DNA of 64,000 nt from Photobacterium damselae (GCF_003026815.1 NZ_PYOG01000006.1:124001-188000), one strand, 5' to 3'. Numbered from the stretch's first letter, positions 36,710-46,255 are shown. Notes: generated by a model not told the origin, from the sequence alone. Program-made: numbers and translations.

Positions 36710-39127
36710 TTATGCTGACTTAACTTCAACTAAATTGGTACCTTGAGGATTTGCTTTTGCTAAGGCTGTAGGTTTTAATCGGGTAATCGTATTAATACAA
36801 CCTCCGACATCTATACCTTTACTATCTGGTTGATACCATGCCCCTTCACCCAGAGCGACAACTCCAGGCATTATTCTTGGAGTGATCTTTACTGGAACCT
36901 GAATTGTTCCTCGATCGTTATAAATATGAATAAGTTGTCCTTGCACTAACTGGCGCTCTTTAGCATCAATAGGATTCATTATTAAAGCATCTTCAACTAC
37001 TTCTCTTAGCCAAGGAACATTATGAAATGTAGAGTGAGGTCGACCTTTCGATTTAAAACCAATCAACTGAAGAGGATATGTTCTTTTCGTTTCTACGTCG
37101 GTATAACTCTCCCAGGTTCCAATATATTGAGGTAATGGGGTAATTGTATCTCCAATAGGTAACTGCCATGTTCTCGAAAACTCGGCCAATTTATGACTAA
37201 ATATTTGAATTTTTCCTGATTCTGTTGGTAAAGGATTCGATTGTGGATCTAAACGGTACTCTTTTAATACATAACGATCGGCATCTGGATCAAATGGTAA
37301 ACGAACTGTTTTATACTTTGATAATACATCATAGCTTGGAAAGTTAGGGTGATTTACTCTACTTTGTTCATAGAGGTAGCGTTGCCAGTCGTCCCAAGTT
37401 CTTCCTTCCATATATTGTTCTTTGACGCCAAATTTTTCTGATAAATCAGCAAAAACGTCGTATGGGTGACGACATTCATACATAGGATCAAGAACATGTT
37501 CAGTTTTGGTCACGTGAGTTGAAAAAGCAACAATTCGTGAGTTTTCTAGCCATGTAATATCAGGAAGTAAAATATCTGCGAATTTAGCACTGGCTGTCAT
37601 GTGATTATCCATAACAAAAATAAATTCAAGTAAGTCTTCATTTGCTAACATTTTTGACATGGCATTACAATCTGAATGCTGATTAAGCAGCCAGTTTCCT
37701 TGATACATAAAGACACATTTAATATTTGTGTCTAATTTATCTACACCAACTATACCGTCAGTTAATGCTGTCATACTATTACCTCTATATACAGCTTCAG
37801 ACCATTTAAAGCAGGGTACTTTTGCTTTAATTGGGTTTGTACCTGTTGGCATAGTGACAATATCAGTTTTATGGAATAAGAAATCAGAACCTCCATTATT
37901 GGTACCTGGTAGGCCAATCTTGCCTAGTAATATAGGTAGCATGAAGATTGCCCGAGCCGTTTGCTCTCCTGCTGCATGTCGTTGTGGTCCCCAGCCTTGG
38001 GCAATAAAAGGAGCTTTAGCATGACCTAGTTCACGGGCTAGTTTATAAATCTGTTGGCTAGGAATACCACAAATTGGTGCCGCATATTCAGGTGTCTTTG
38101 CTAAACCATCTTTTCCAAGTCCTAATATATAGGACTTATATCCATATGATGCATCTAGAGCAGGTATATTTCGTTCTGGTATTGCAGGTTCAGAATCGTA
38201 ACCATAGCAATATTTTTTAACAAATGATTCATCAACAAAATTTTCTGTTATAAGAACCCATGCTAAGGCTTCAATGAGTAATGCATCGGTACCTGGACGA
38301 ATTGCAATCCACTGGTCCTCTCGACCGCAAGCTGTATCTGTATATTGAGGATCAATAATAATGGTTCGAGCAGAGCTTTTAGCTTTACTAACTTGATAAT
38401 GGTAAGTATCACTTCCTCCACTCATCCTAGTATTTGCCGGGTTATTGCCAAAATAAATAATCAAATCTGAACGTGATAATTCGGTTGGTGCACTGCCCAT
38501 CGTGTATGATTTGTGGCCATATGTATAGAGGGCTGCGGTATCGATCTGATGACTACTATAATTTCCTGCAGGTGATAAAAAACCACCAATTAAATTGAGG
38601 AAGCGAGGTACGTAATGGTATGGCCCATTGGGTTTACCATAACCTATACGACTGAAGATAGCCTGGTTACCATGTTGTTTTATAATTCGACTGAGCTGTG
38701 AATGAACTTCTGTTAGAGCTTCATCCCAACTGATGCGTTTGAATTTACCTTCTCCTCGTTTACCAATACGCTTCATTGGATATTTTAGGCGATCTGGTGC
38801 AAATGTCCGTTTATGTAAAGATCGTCCACGCAGGCATGCTCGAACTTGATGTTGACCAAACTCATCATTACCTTGATCGTCTGTTTCTATTCGCTTAATT
38901 TTTCCATTTTCTGTAACTATTTTTAATAAACAACTTGAATGACAGTGTGCCCAGCAATTGTGCCATTTTGTTATTTCGCCTACGTGAGTATTGATAACTG
39001 CTGATGCAATTGCATTTAATGGGTGAGTAGAAATAAAGGCTCCAGTACCCAAGTAAGCACTTAGTTTTAGGAAACTACGACGAGAAAATTTATTTGTTTT
39101 GTTTTTTTCTTTTCTATTTTTAAACAT
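36710..39127 (-). CDS. DMSO-reductase-family molybdopterin oxidoreductase, catalytic subunit
   Basis: This 805-residue protein has a Tat signal (RRSFLK, 16-21), an N-terminal 4Fe-4S site with Cys58, Cys62, Cys66 and Cys98, the Mo-bisPGD catalytic domains, and a C-terminal dinucleotide-binding domain (about 690-800). The segment GGFLSPAGNYSSHQ (181-194) offers a serine (191 or 192) as Mo ligand, as in DmsA rather than cysteine-type nitrate reductases. At 805 residues it fits DmsA/YnfE and is well short of TtrA (about 1,020). It would act in the periplasm with the B and C subunits. The substrate (S-oxide, N-oxide or a sulfur compound) is not fixed by sequence. Confidence 0.85.
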   Translation of the reverse strand: MFKNRKEKNKTNKFSRRSFLKLSAYLGTGAFISTHPLNAIASAVINTHVGEITKWHNCWAHCHSSCLLKIVTENGKIKRIETDDQGNDEFGQHQVRACLRGRSLHKRTFAPDRLKYPMKRIGKRGEGKFKRISWDEALTEVHSQLSRIIKQHGNQAIFSRIGYGKPNGPYHYVPRFLNLIGGFLSPAGNYSSHQIDTAALYTYGHKSYTMGSAPTELSRSDLIIYFGNNPANTRMSGGSDTYHYQVSKAKSSARTIIIDPQYTDTACGREDQWIAIRPGTDALLIEALAWVLITENFVDESFVKKYCYGYDSEPAIPERNIPALDASYGYKSYILGLGKDGLAKTPEYAAPICGIPSQQIYKLARELGHAKAPFIAQGWGPQRHAAGEQTARAIFMLPILLGKIGLPGTNNGGSDFLFHKTDIVTMPTGTNPIKAKVPCFKWSEAVYRGNSMTALTDGIVGVDKLDTNIKCVFMYQGNWLLNQHSDCNAMSKMLANEDLLEFIFVMDNHMTASAKFADILLPDITWLENSRIVAFSTHVTKTEHVLDPMYECRHPYDVFADLSEKFGVKEQYMEGRTWDDWQRYLYEQSRVNHPNFPSYDVLSKYKTVRLPFDPDADRYVLKEYRLDPQSNPLPTESGKIQIFSHKLAEFSRTWQLPIGDTITPLPQYIGTWESYTDVETKRTYPLQLIGFKSKGRPHSTFHNVPWLREVVEDALIMNPIDAKERQLVQGQLIHIYNDRGTIQVPVKITPRIMPGVVALGEGAWYQPDSKGIDVGGCINTITRLKPTALAKANPQGTNLVEVKSA

Positions 39128-39152
39128 ATTGATTTCTTAATGGTAAATATAA

Positions 39153-39977
39153 TTATAAACTGTTTATTAAGCTTAATTCATAAAAAGCAATACGACCGAA
39201 TAATTCAGCAGTAATGAGTAAACTAACAATAATTATATAAGTTCTAATATTTAATTTAGTATCAATCCTTATGCACCAAATAAAAGATATTATTATAAGT
39301 ATATTCTTTATAATCAATAACCATTCAATTAGAGCGGGTAATGTTAAACCAATAGTTGATAGTTTTGCATGTAGATCAAAAATATACCAAATATTTAAAG
39401 ATATACTTATAAAAAGGATGGTGCACCATAAATTTTTAAAAGAAAAGCTATTCTCTTTAGATGATTTATTTATCAGTAAAGCTATGAGCAATGATCCAGG
39501 AATAAAACCACTATATATAAGATTAGTCCATGTCCATAAAGTATTCCAAAGATAAACAGTTTTTAAATAATAAACATTAGCAATTGCAATTAACTGTAAT
39601 ATGGCAAATAAGGTCGTAAATATATTTATTATTTTACTCAGGTAGTTACTTGTGTTTAACGCAGTAAGTATTATTAGGCTAAAAATGAGAGACCCAAAGA
39701 TTGAGACCGTTATAATTTCAAGAGACATAGCTGATAGATGAGCTAAACCAAATAATACATTAGGTGCTCTTAATGGAGATCCCAAATGTGTTAACGCTGC
39801 ACTCCCTGATACACCTAACAATACAAGTAATATAAGGTATATTTTTATTTTTTTGTGTTTTTCTTTAGCCATTGTATAGCTATTAAAAGGAGAGAAACGT
39901 AAAGCTTGTAGTAATAAAAAGCTAGCTGCTACTGTTTGGGCTAATACGGTGAAAAATACTAATGGAAGTTCGTGCAT
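39153..39977 (-). CDS. DmsC-like membrane anchor subunit
   Basis: The start MHELPLVFFTVLAQ at 39977 is chosen because the DmsC family begins with this H-E-x-P-L pattern; an ATG three codons earlier (39986) overlaps the previous stop. The 274-residue protein has about eight hydrophobic helices, including QTVAASFLLLQAL and LLVLLGVSGSAALTHLGSPL. DmsC anchors the A and B subunits and passes quinol electrons to DmsB. It is strongly AT-rich. It lies between the Fe-S gene (2 bp before its start) and the catalytic gene, the order seen in ttrBCA rather than dmsABC. Confidence 0.8.
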   Translation of the reverse strand: MHELPLVFFTVLAQTVAASFLLLQALRFSPFNSYTMAKEKHKKIKIYLILLVLLGVSGSAALTHLGSPLRAPNVLFGLAHLSAMSLEIITVSIFGSLIFSLIILTALNTSNYLSKIINIFTTLFAILQLIAIANVYYLKTVYLWNTLWTWTNLIYSGFIPGSLLIALLINKSSKENSFSFKNLWCTILFISISLNIWYIFDLHAKLSTIGLTLPALIEWLLIIKNILIIISFIWCIRIDTKLNIRTYIIIVSLLITAELFGRIAFYELSLINSL

Positions 39978-39979
39978 AA

Positions 39980-40603
39980 TTACCACTCTGCCTTATTAGC
40001 AATATAACCTTGTTTATCTAAGGTTGGTTTAGCATGTCGATTATGCTGAATAACCAATGATGGTTTAGTCAATTCTGAATTAGGTAAGGGGGCAATATCA
40101 GCAGTATCGCCATATTTAACTCTTAGATCATCGATAGGACCAAAATCTAAAGCTCGTAATGGACAAGAAGAAACACAAATAGGCTTTTTTCCTAAGGCAA
40201 TTAATTCAAAACAACCATCGCATTTCGTCATGTGTTTTTTTTCTGAATTGTATTGAGGGGCGCCATATGGACAAGCCATCTCACAATATCGACAACCGAC
40301 ACACACTTGTTCATCAACAACAACTAAGCCATCTTGTTCTCGTTTATGCATAGCACCAGTAGGGCAGGCTTTAGTACAAGCTGGTTGACTGCAATGATTA
40401 CAACTAATGGAAACATAATAAGCAAAGATGTTTTGTTGCCATGTATCGTTATGTTGTTTTGTCCATTCTCCACCTGTGTATTCATATACACGACGAAAGT
40501 TTACGCCTATAGGTAATGTATTCTTATCCTTACAAGAGACCTGGCAAGTTTTACAACCGGTACATTTAGTCGTATCGACAAAGAAACCGTACTGTTGTGT
40601 CAT
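39980..40603 (-). CDS. DmsB-like four-cluster ferredoxin subunit
   Basis: This 207-residue electron-transfer protein has four 4Fe-4S cysteine groups: CTGCKTCQVSC, CNHCSQPACTKACPTGA, CVGCRYCEMACPYGA and CDGCFELI...CVSSCPLRALDFG. The length equals DmsB (about 205) and there is no signal peptide, so it would be exported with the Tat-tagged catalytic subunit. It is the first gene of the operon B-C-A-chaperone. The promoter must lie in the 106-bp gap upstream that separates it from the response-regulator gene. Confidence 0.9.
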   Translation of the reverse strand: MTQQYGFFVDTTKCTGCKTCQVSCKDKNTLPIGVNFRRVYEYTGGEWTKQHNDTWQQNIFAYYVSISCNHCSQPACTKACPTGAMHKREQDGLVVVDEQVCVGCRYCEMACPYGAPQYNSEKKHMTKCDGCFELIALGKKPICVSSCPLRALDFGPIDDLRVKYGDTADIAPLPNSELTKPSLVIQHNRHAKPTLDKQGYIANKAEW

Positions 40604-40709
40604 TTTATAACCCTAAATTGAATTTAAATATTAGGGTCATATTGAGTAGATTAGAAGCGACTTTCTATAAGGGATTGCCACATAAATATTAAGGATTTGA
40701 ACTATCTCC

Positions 40710-41363
40710 TCACTTTCGTTTAATGCGTGTAGGTGGAGGAGGAATTGTATCCAATATTGATTCAACATGAGTATAAATGGTAATCATCTCAGCTAGAGTT
40801 GTTACTCCTAAATGACGTAATAGATTAGATTTATGCACTTCTACAGTTCGAGGTGAAATGTGCAACTCATTTGATACATCGATATTATTATTACCCTTCG
40901 CAAAAAGAGCAAGCATATCTCGTTCTCGTTGAGTCAGTTGTTTATATTTTTCTATGGATAATTGTCGAATAATTTGCCGGCTACTGTATTCCAAGGCATT
41001 CTTTATCGCTTTTAATAAAGAATCGATATGAATTGGTTTTAATAAGAAATCAACGGCTCCTGACTTTAATGCATCTACAGCCATCGGAATATCGCCATGT
41101 CCGGTGAGAAAAACAATTCCTAGTGAACTATGGAGCTGATTGAGTGCTATCTGTAATTCTTGTCCGCTCATGCCGGGCATACGACTATCTAAAACTAAGC
41201 ATCCAGTGATCATTGTTCCTTGTTGTTGAATAAACTGCCAAAATAAATCAGCAGATAAAAAGCAGTGAGGTTCATATCCTTCTCCTTGAAGTACAAATTC
41301 TAAAGCGTCTAAGACAGCATCATCGTCATCAACTAAAAATAAATGGGTTTTTGTTAACATCAA
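40710..41363 (-). CDS. TtrR/FixJ-like response regulator
   Basis: This 217-residue protein has a receiver domain (VDDDDAVLDALE acidic cluster, phosphoacceptor Asp59 in LVLDSRMPG, TGHGDI, LKPI) and a LuxR-type helix-turn-helix (LTQRERDMLALFAKG ... HISPRTVEVHKSNLLRHLGV). It overlaps the sensor kinase gene by 4 bp (ATGA), so the two are co-translated. The pair lies immediately upstream of the reductase operon on the same strand and is the probable activator of that operon. TtrR controls tetrathionate reductase in Salmonella; here the adjoining enzyme is Dms-like. Confidence 0.85.
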   Translation of the reverse strand: MMLTKTHLFLVDDDDAVLDALEFVLQGEGYEPHCFLSADLFWQFIQQQGTMITGCLVLDSRMPGMSGQELQIALNQLHSSLGIVFLTGHGDIPMAVDALKSGAVDFLLKPIHIDSLLKAIKNALEYSSRQIIRQLSIEKYKQLTQRERDMLALFAKGNNNIDVSNELHISPRTVEVHKSNLLRHLGVTTLAEMITIYTHVESILDTIPPPPTRIKRK

Positions 41364-43135
41364 AATCTCCTAACATAGGGGAAACGGACAATAGCCAAGC
41401 AGCCTAAGCTAGGTATATTAAGCAGCTCAAGTTCACCTTGGTGAGATTCTGTAACTTCTTTACATATTGCTAAACCTAATCCTATGCCGTGTTTTTTTGT
41501 TGTAATAAAGGGTGTTAATAATTGCTCGAATGGCATAGGTAACCCTTGACCTTGATCTTGGATTTCTAATTGAATCTTATCGCTATTTTTAAGTAATGAA
41601 ATGCTGACTTTTTCCTGTTTGTTTAATTTAGTAGCATCTATAGCATTCGTTAGAAGATTAACAAGTAGTTGCTCTATTGCTGCTTTGTCACATAATAGAT
41701 ACACTTTCTCATTAATGTCTTGCCAATATAAATGGATCTGCTGTTGATTAGCGTAGACTTCGACAAGACTAATAGCATCCATAATGATAGAGTTGATATC
41801 AAATAACTCTTTTTCTATTGTTTTTTTTTGAAGTAAAGACCGAAAACGACTCACAACCTCATCAATTCTAATCGCTTGCCTTTGTATTTTACTAAGCAAT
41901 AGTGTGATATCTGTGTCTAATCGACCTTGCTTTCGGCGAGATATCTCTCCTTCGGCATAGAGGCGAATAGCTGCTAATGGTTGATTTAGTTCATGCGCTA
42001 AACTTGATCCTAATCGATCAACTAATGCTCTACGGTGAACAAGCTGTAAGCTTTCTTGTGCGCAACGAAGCTTATAACTGTTCCGTCGATAACGGACGGT
42101 AAGAAAAATATATTGGCTTGGTAGAATAGTAAATAAGATTAGAATAATTAATGCAATATAGTAATTATTTACTAGCCACTGCCAGGCTCCATGCCACCAC
42201 TGTTTTTGGAGTGGGTGTACGCCAAGTTCTGAAAATAATTTATCCAGTTCTACTTCACTTTCAGGAACAGACCAACCAAGAGATTGAGCACTTTTTGCAG
42301 CTAAAGAGTGAGGTGGAATATTCAGTAAGACTTTTATAATTTGTTTTGCTAAGGGGCGATCTGCCGTACTGGTCATAGCAAAACTCCAATTAGGGTACAA
42401 TGGAGTCGATGTCATGCACATATCATTAGCACTATTTTGTTGACCTATAATGCGTAACTCGTCTTCCTTTAGCTCTTTTTTAGAGATCATAGATTCAACT
42501 AAACACACAGGAAGAATAGCAGCATCTATGTTGCCACTAATAAGGGCTCTTACAACTGATTCATGAGGGTATCCCAATTCAATTAATTGATGAAAATAAT
42601 GAGATAAAGCGTAATTTTGAGCAATTTCTCTAGCAAAAGCCATAAACCCCCCAAAAGCTTGTTGGCTGGCAGTACCGATACGATGGCCAGATAATGAGCT
42701 AATTGTTGTTATGTTACTTGTGGCTTTTACCCAAACTGCAGAGCCTGTCGAGAACGTACTGCCATCTCCAATTGGACTGATCAAGGTAGCTAACCGTGCT
42801 AAAGGATATTTTCGTCCAATTCGCACACACTCTGAAGGATTAACAATAATAAAAGGTAAGCGTTGTTGGGAAATTTCTTGTTGTAGTTGTTCTAATAGCA
42901 GTGGTTGCAATACAAAGTGATAATGGGGAATCTGAGTATTAAGCAAATCAATTGTTTTTTGCCAACGTTCATGAGCTTCAAGTTTGCCTCTATCGGCAAA
43001 AATACCGACTGTAATGGTTTCTTTTTTTTTAATTAAGCTCTGAGCGTATATTTTTGAACTATTCACTAAAGACAAAATGGTTAAAAATAATAATAGTTTA
43101 GAGCTAAATAATAAATTAATTTTCATAAACAACAT
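41360..43135 (-). CDS. TtrS-like sensor histidine kinase with PhnD-like periplasmic domain
   Basis: This 591-residue protein has an N-terminal signal/membrane helix, a periplasmic phosphate/phosphonate-binding (PhnD-like) domain (about 40-300; TVGIFADRGKLEAHERW, PFIIVNPSE, GSAVWVKA), a second membrane helix (about 330-352) and a kinase core: H box LAHELNQPLAAIRLYAEG, N box LLTNAIDAT, G boxes DQGQGLP and GIGLGLAICK. The layout equals TtrS, the tetrathionate sensor. The ligand here may be the substrate of the neighbouring molybdoenzyme. An upstream in-frame ATG gives MLFMKINLL; the start could be at MKINLL three codons later. Confidence 0.85.
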   Translation of the reverse strand: MLFMKINLLFSSKLLLFLTILSLVNSSKIYAQSLIKKKETITVGIFADRGKLEAHERWQKTIDLLNTQIPHYHFVLQPLLLEQLQQEISQQRLPFIIVNPSECVRIGRKYPLARLATLISPIGDGSTFSTGSAVWVKATSNITTISSLSGHRIGTASQQAFGGFMAFAREIAQNYALSHYFHQLIELGYPHESVVRALISGNIDAAILPVCLVESMISKKELKEDELRIIGQQNSANDMCMTSTPLYPNWSFAMTSTADRPLAKQIIKVLLNIPPHSLAAKSAQSLGWSVPESEVELDKLFSELGVHPLQKQWWHGAWQWLVNNYYIALIILILFTILPSQYIFLTVRYRRNSYKLRCAQESLQLVHRRALVDRLGSSLAHELNQPLAAIRLYAEGEISRRKQGRLDTDITLLLSKIQRQAIRIDEVVSRFRSLLQKKTIEKELFDINSIIMDAISLVEVYANQQQIHLYWQDINEKVYLLCDKAAIEQLLVNLLTNAIDATKLNKQEKVSISLLKNSDKIQLEIQDQGQGLPMPFEQLLTPFITTKKHGIGLGLAICKEVTESHQGELELLNIPSLGCLAIVRFPYVRRF

Positions 43136-43505
43136 ATTGAATATAATGTAATTGACTTGATAAGGTTGTTCGTAGACTATTTAAAATAGATCTAAATAGA
43201 TAGATTTTCAAATTATAAATCACATTTAGATTTAAATACTGTAGGGTTAAATTAGCTGAGTATCCATTGTCATTAGTTTGTTTTGATTAATTTAATTTTA
43301 TTGTAGAAATAAGCTCAACCTAGCAAATAGTTTAGATTTTTCATCATTAGTATATTAAATGTTCATTTGATCATAAGGATATTTATATTAAGAATAGAAT
43401 AGTTCATTTTTGTGCTCTTCAACTGAGAAACCGGACTTTTGTCCTGAAACATTACTTATTATGTTCTTTATGATGAGCTTAATTAGAAAGAAGAGGATAT
43501 AACAA
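43136..43505. other. Divergent promoter region between the sensor kinase and deoD
   Basis: These 370 very AT-rich bp contain no credible ORF. A small inverted repeat GGAC-TTTT-GTCC at 43433-43444 lies about 60 bp before deoD and could be an operator. The deoD ribosome site is AGAGGA. Nothing else was recognised. Confidence 0.45.
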
Positions 43506-44213
43506 ATGACAGCTCATATTGCTGGCTCAATAGAAGATTTTGCATCCACCGTAATTATGCCAGGTGACCCATTACGGGCAAAATACATAGCCGAAACTTA
43601 CTTAGATGATGCCAAGCTAGTTACAGATATTCGTAATATGTTAGGGTATACAGGATATTACAAAGGGCATCGTATATCTGTTATGGGGCATGGAATGGGG
43701 ATCCCATCAATGGTACTTTATGGTCATGAATTAATTAATAATTTTGGAGTTAAACGTATCATCCGTATCGGTAGTATTGGTGCTACTCAAAAGGATGTAC
43801 AGATGCGTGATGTGATTTTAGCTCAAGCCGCTGGGACTGACTCTCCAACGAATGCTAAACGCAGTAGCGGCTATCAAATGGCTACCTCAGCAACTTTTGA
43901 GTTATTACACTCAGCTTATATAACAGCGCAAGAAAAAGAGATTAACGTTAAAGTTGGAAATATTTTTACAGGGGATCTGTATTACGACCCGGATGAAGAC
44001 TTGATTGCAGCTCTTGAGCGTTTTGGTGTATTAGGTATAGATATGGAAGTTGCAGGTTTATATGGCCTAGCTCATCAATTTGGCATCGAATCTCTTGCTA
44101 TTTTAACAGTCTCTGACCATTGTATTACCGGTGAAGAAACTACGGCAGAAGAGCGACAACTTTCATTTAATAATATGATTGAAATTGCTTTAGAAACAGC
44201 GATTAAATCATAA
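43506..44213 (+). CDS. deoD: Purine nucleoside phosphorylase, DeoD type
   Basis: This 235-residue protein matches the hexameric bacterial PNP family: MPGDPLRAKYIAETYL (phosphate-binding Arg24 region), VMGHGMGIPSM, RIGSIGATQ, the base/ribose-binding GIDMEVAGLYGLA and the general acid in SDHCITGEETTAEER. It cleaves purine (deoxy)nucleosides to base and ribose-1-phosphate in the cytoplasm. It is separate from a deoCABD-type operon here; the next gene is an MFS transporter after a terminator, and a YeiL-like regulator lies beyond, suggesting a nucleoside-use locus. Vibrios often carry two deoD genes. Confidence 0.92.
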   Translation: MTAHIAGSIEDFASTVIMPGDPLRAKYIAETYLDDAKLVTDIRNMLGYTGYYKGHRISVMGHGMGIPSMVLYGHELINNFGVKRIIRIGSIGATQKDVQMRDVILAQAAGTDSPTNAKRSSGYQMATSATFELLHSAYITAQEKEINVKVGNIFTGDLYYDPDEDLIAALERFGVLGIDMEVAGLYGLAHQFGIESLAILTVSDHCITGEETTAEERQLSFNNMIEIALETAIKS

Positions 44214-44224
44214 CATTATTGATT

Positions 44225-44255
44225 GAGAGAGTTAAAGATTTAGCTCTCTCTTTTA
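44225..44255 (+). terminator. Terminator between deoD and the MFS gene
   Basis: GAGAGAGTTAAA pairs with TTTAGCTCTCTC (one G-U pair) and a TTTTA tract follows. It should limit transcription into the MFS gene 38 bp downstream. Confidence 0.85.
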
Positions 44256-44292
44256 TAAAGAACATCTATATTAAAGATCCCTGGAGTGAATT

Positions 44293-45465
44293 ATGAAAAA
44301 TAAAATAACACTCACTGCAATAAGTTTTTTAGCTAATTTCATTATGGCAGGATTCGCTACTCAATTTGGTATGCTAGTGGAACCTCTTGCGACTACATTT
44401 AACGCTAATATTAATGAAGTTGCGTCTATTTTTTCATTATTAAATGGTGGGGCACTTGCTGGTACAATAGCCGCTTTTTTCGTAATTGAAAAAATAGGTA
44501 TTAAACGCATGACTGTTCTGTGTTATGGAGCTATAGCAGTTTCTGCACTGAGCTTATATATTGCGCCATCCTTATTTATAGTTATGCTGGGTATGACAAT
44601 TATTGGATTCTGTGGTGGAGTTGGGTTATGCATTGCAGGAACTATCGTTGTATCAGTTTGGAAAGATAAAACCCAAAGCACAATGTTGGTTGTCCAAGAC
44701 GCGACGTTTAATATTGCGGGGGTGGTTTTTCCTCTTATTACAACTTATGCTCTTACTCATGCAATGAATCGGAGCATTAGTTATTTAAGTGTTGGTGTGG
44801 TTGCCTTAGCAACTATGTTTGTTGCTTTGCTGACAAACTTTAAGCAATGTCATGAAGATGCTGAGTCAGAACATGTTACGCAATCTGAATGGAACTTTGG
44901 TATTATCAGTGGTGGTATTGGTCTATTCTTAGGTATGTTGGCTCTCTATACATTCCTTACATGGGCGCCAATGTTTGTCAAAGAGAAATTTGATATTCCT
45001 TTTGAACAAGCTGGTAATATCATTACTCAATATTGGTCTGCTGCACTTGTTGGTGCTTTAGTATCAACTGTCATTGTTTCTCGAATGAAAATTCAAACTT
45101 TTTTATTGGTTATTATTTTCATTGCGATGTTGATTACTAGTATTATTGTGACTACAGATAAACTTTCGTGGTTGTCATACCTTACTTATGGCTACGGCTT
45201 TGCTTGCGCTGCGCTTTATAATGCATTTATTGCTTATGGTGTGTCCTTTGTTCGTAATGCAACTAGTAAGAATGTTTCTTATATACTAATAAGTGGTAGT
45301 GCAGGTGCAATGTTTAGTCCCGCAATTAGTTCAGTATTAGAAAGTGCCGTAGGTCTACAAACTGTTATGTATGCTATTCCAGTAATTTATGCTGTGATAG
45401 TGTTTATGTTGGTGGTTACAAAAAAATTAAAACCGATGATAAAACATAACAAACAAACTGCATAA
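44293..45465 (+). CDS. MFS transporter (TsgA-like)
   Basis: This 390-residue protein has twelve predicted membrane helices with the MFS loop motif between helices 2 and 3 (EKIGIKRMTVL) and resembles TsgA and related fucose/nucleoside-type permeases (opening AISFLANFIMAGFATQFGMLV). Its place after deoD suggests transport of a nucleoside or base, but the substrate is not proven. It has a good ribosome site (TGGAGTG). Downstream sequence is an IS remnant. Confidence 0.8.
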   Translation: MKNKITLTAISFLANFIMAGFATQFGMLVEPLATTFNANINEVASIFSLLNGGALAGTIAAFFVIEKIGIKRMTVLCYGAIAVSALSLYIAPSLFIVMLGMTIIGFCGGVGLCIAGTIVVSVWKDKTQSTMLVVQDATFNIAGVVFPLITTYALTHAMNRSISYLSVGVVALATMFVALLTNFKQCHEDAESEHVTQSEWNFGIISGGIGLFLGMLALYTFLTWAPMFVKEKFDIPFEQAGNIITQYWSAALVGALVSTVIVSRMKIQTFLLVIIFIAMLITSIIVTTDKLSWLSYLTYGYGFACAALYNAFIAYGVSFVRNATSKNVSYILISGSAGAMFSPAISSVLESAVGLQTVMYAIPVIYAVIVFMLVVTKKLKPMIKHNKQTA

Positions 45466-45498
45466 TTGAGTATACAAGTAAAAGGCCTGATTGTTGAA

Positions 45499-45582
45499 GT
45501 GACCCCATAAAGTTGGACATTTCTGTTAAGCTGCTTGTAAGGCCTGATTTCGATATTCCATCGGAGTCAGGCCTTTTATTTT
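45499..45582 (-). pseudogene. Remnant of an IS3-family element (end of transposase orfB plus terminal sequence)
   Basis: The reverse strand at 45526-45576 reads KGLTPMEYRNQALQAA and a stop, the typical C-terminus of an IS3-family OrfB integrase-like transposase. After the stop comes TGTCCAACTTTATGGGGTCA (complement of 45500-45519), which looks like an IS3-family terminal inverted repeat. Only about 85 bp remain; the rest of the element is gone. The remnant also carries GGCCTGA/TCAGGCC arms that can form a hairpin and may now act as a terminator between the two convergent flanking genes. Confidence 0.72.
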
Positions 45583-46255
45583 AGGCCTCTACAAACGCTT
45601 TTAATCCTTTATGATCTAAAATACAAATTCCCTTTTTTTCTTTTATAATAAAGCCTTTATTTTCGAGCTCTTTTATTGCCCGTCGATATACCCGATCTGA
45701 GGTTGCAAATCGCTCTGCTTCTAAATAGTCTTTATTAAAGCCATCAATAGGAAGATCATTGAGATACTGATGATAGAGATCATACGCGACATTATAAGTG
45801 ATAGGATATAGGAGTCGACGAGAGAGAATCTCAACAGTGTCTTGATAATCGATAGCAATAGCGCTAGCAAAGTATAGAGAAAGTCGAGGGTGGTCGAGTA
45901 GGCAGCGTTGTAACTTTATAGTATCAATAGTAGCCACTTCAACAGCCTCGATAGCAACGATGTCCATCTGGCATCGATATCCAGTGAAAAACTCCATTTC
46001 ACCAAATAACTGTTGCTCACAATCTAAAGTACCTAATAAGAAAGTTTTACCATTTCGTGCTGTTATCCCCATAGAGATCCGACCTGAATCAACAAGATAT
46101 AGATTATCTACAAGTTCACCTTGAGTGAGGATTTTTTCATTCTCATCAAAAATTCGGCGTGTTGAAATACAATTACGAATTGTCTGTTCAATAAGCTGTT
46201 TGTCTTGACTCCATTCATCTTCAAATCGTCCTTTACCAAGCGTCTGAAGTTGCAT
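45581..46255 (-). CDS. CRP/FNR-family regulator, YeiL-like
   Basis: This 224-residue protein has a cyclic-nucleotide-binding-fold domain (EKILTQGELVDNLYLVDSGRISM to FGEMEFFTG) and a C-terminal winged helix with SDRVYRRAIKELENKGFI. It resembles YeiL, a stationary-phase regulator near nucleoside genes in E. coli, which agrees with the deoD-MFS pair next door. It has one Cys in the N-terminal region (NCIS) and further single cysteines, not an FNR-type cluster pattern. Its stop codon touches the IS3 remnant, so its last residues could have been altered by that insertion. Confidence 0.78.
   Translation of the reverse strand: MQLQTLGKGRFEDEWSQDKQLIEQTIRNCISTRRIFDENEKILTQGELVDNLYLVDSGRISMGITARNGKTFLLGTLDCEQQLFGEMEFFTGYRCQMDIVAIEAVEVATIDTIKLQRCLLDHPRLSLYFASAIAIDYQDTVEILSRRLLYPITYNVAYDLYHQYLNDLPIDGFNKDYLEAERFATSDRVYRRAIKELENKGFIIKEKKGICILDHKGLKAFVEA

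Noticed and set aside
36710-39127. Tetrathionate reductase TtrA
   Set aside because: The protein is about 200 residues too short and has a serine rather than a cysteine at the likely Mo-ligand position; only the regulators and gene order are Ttr-like.
45499-45582. A functional insertion sequence
   Set aside because: Only the end of orfB and one terminal sequence remain, with no second end or orfA.
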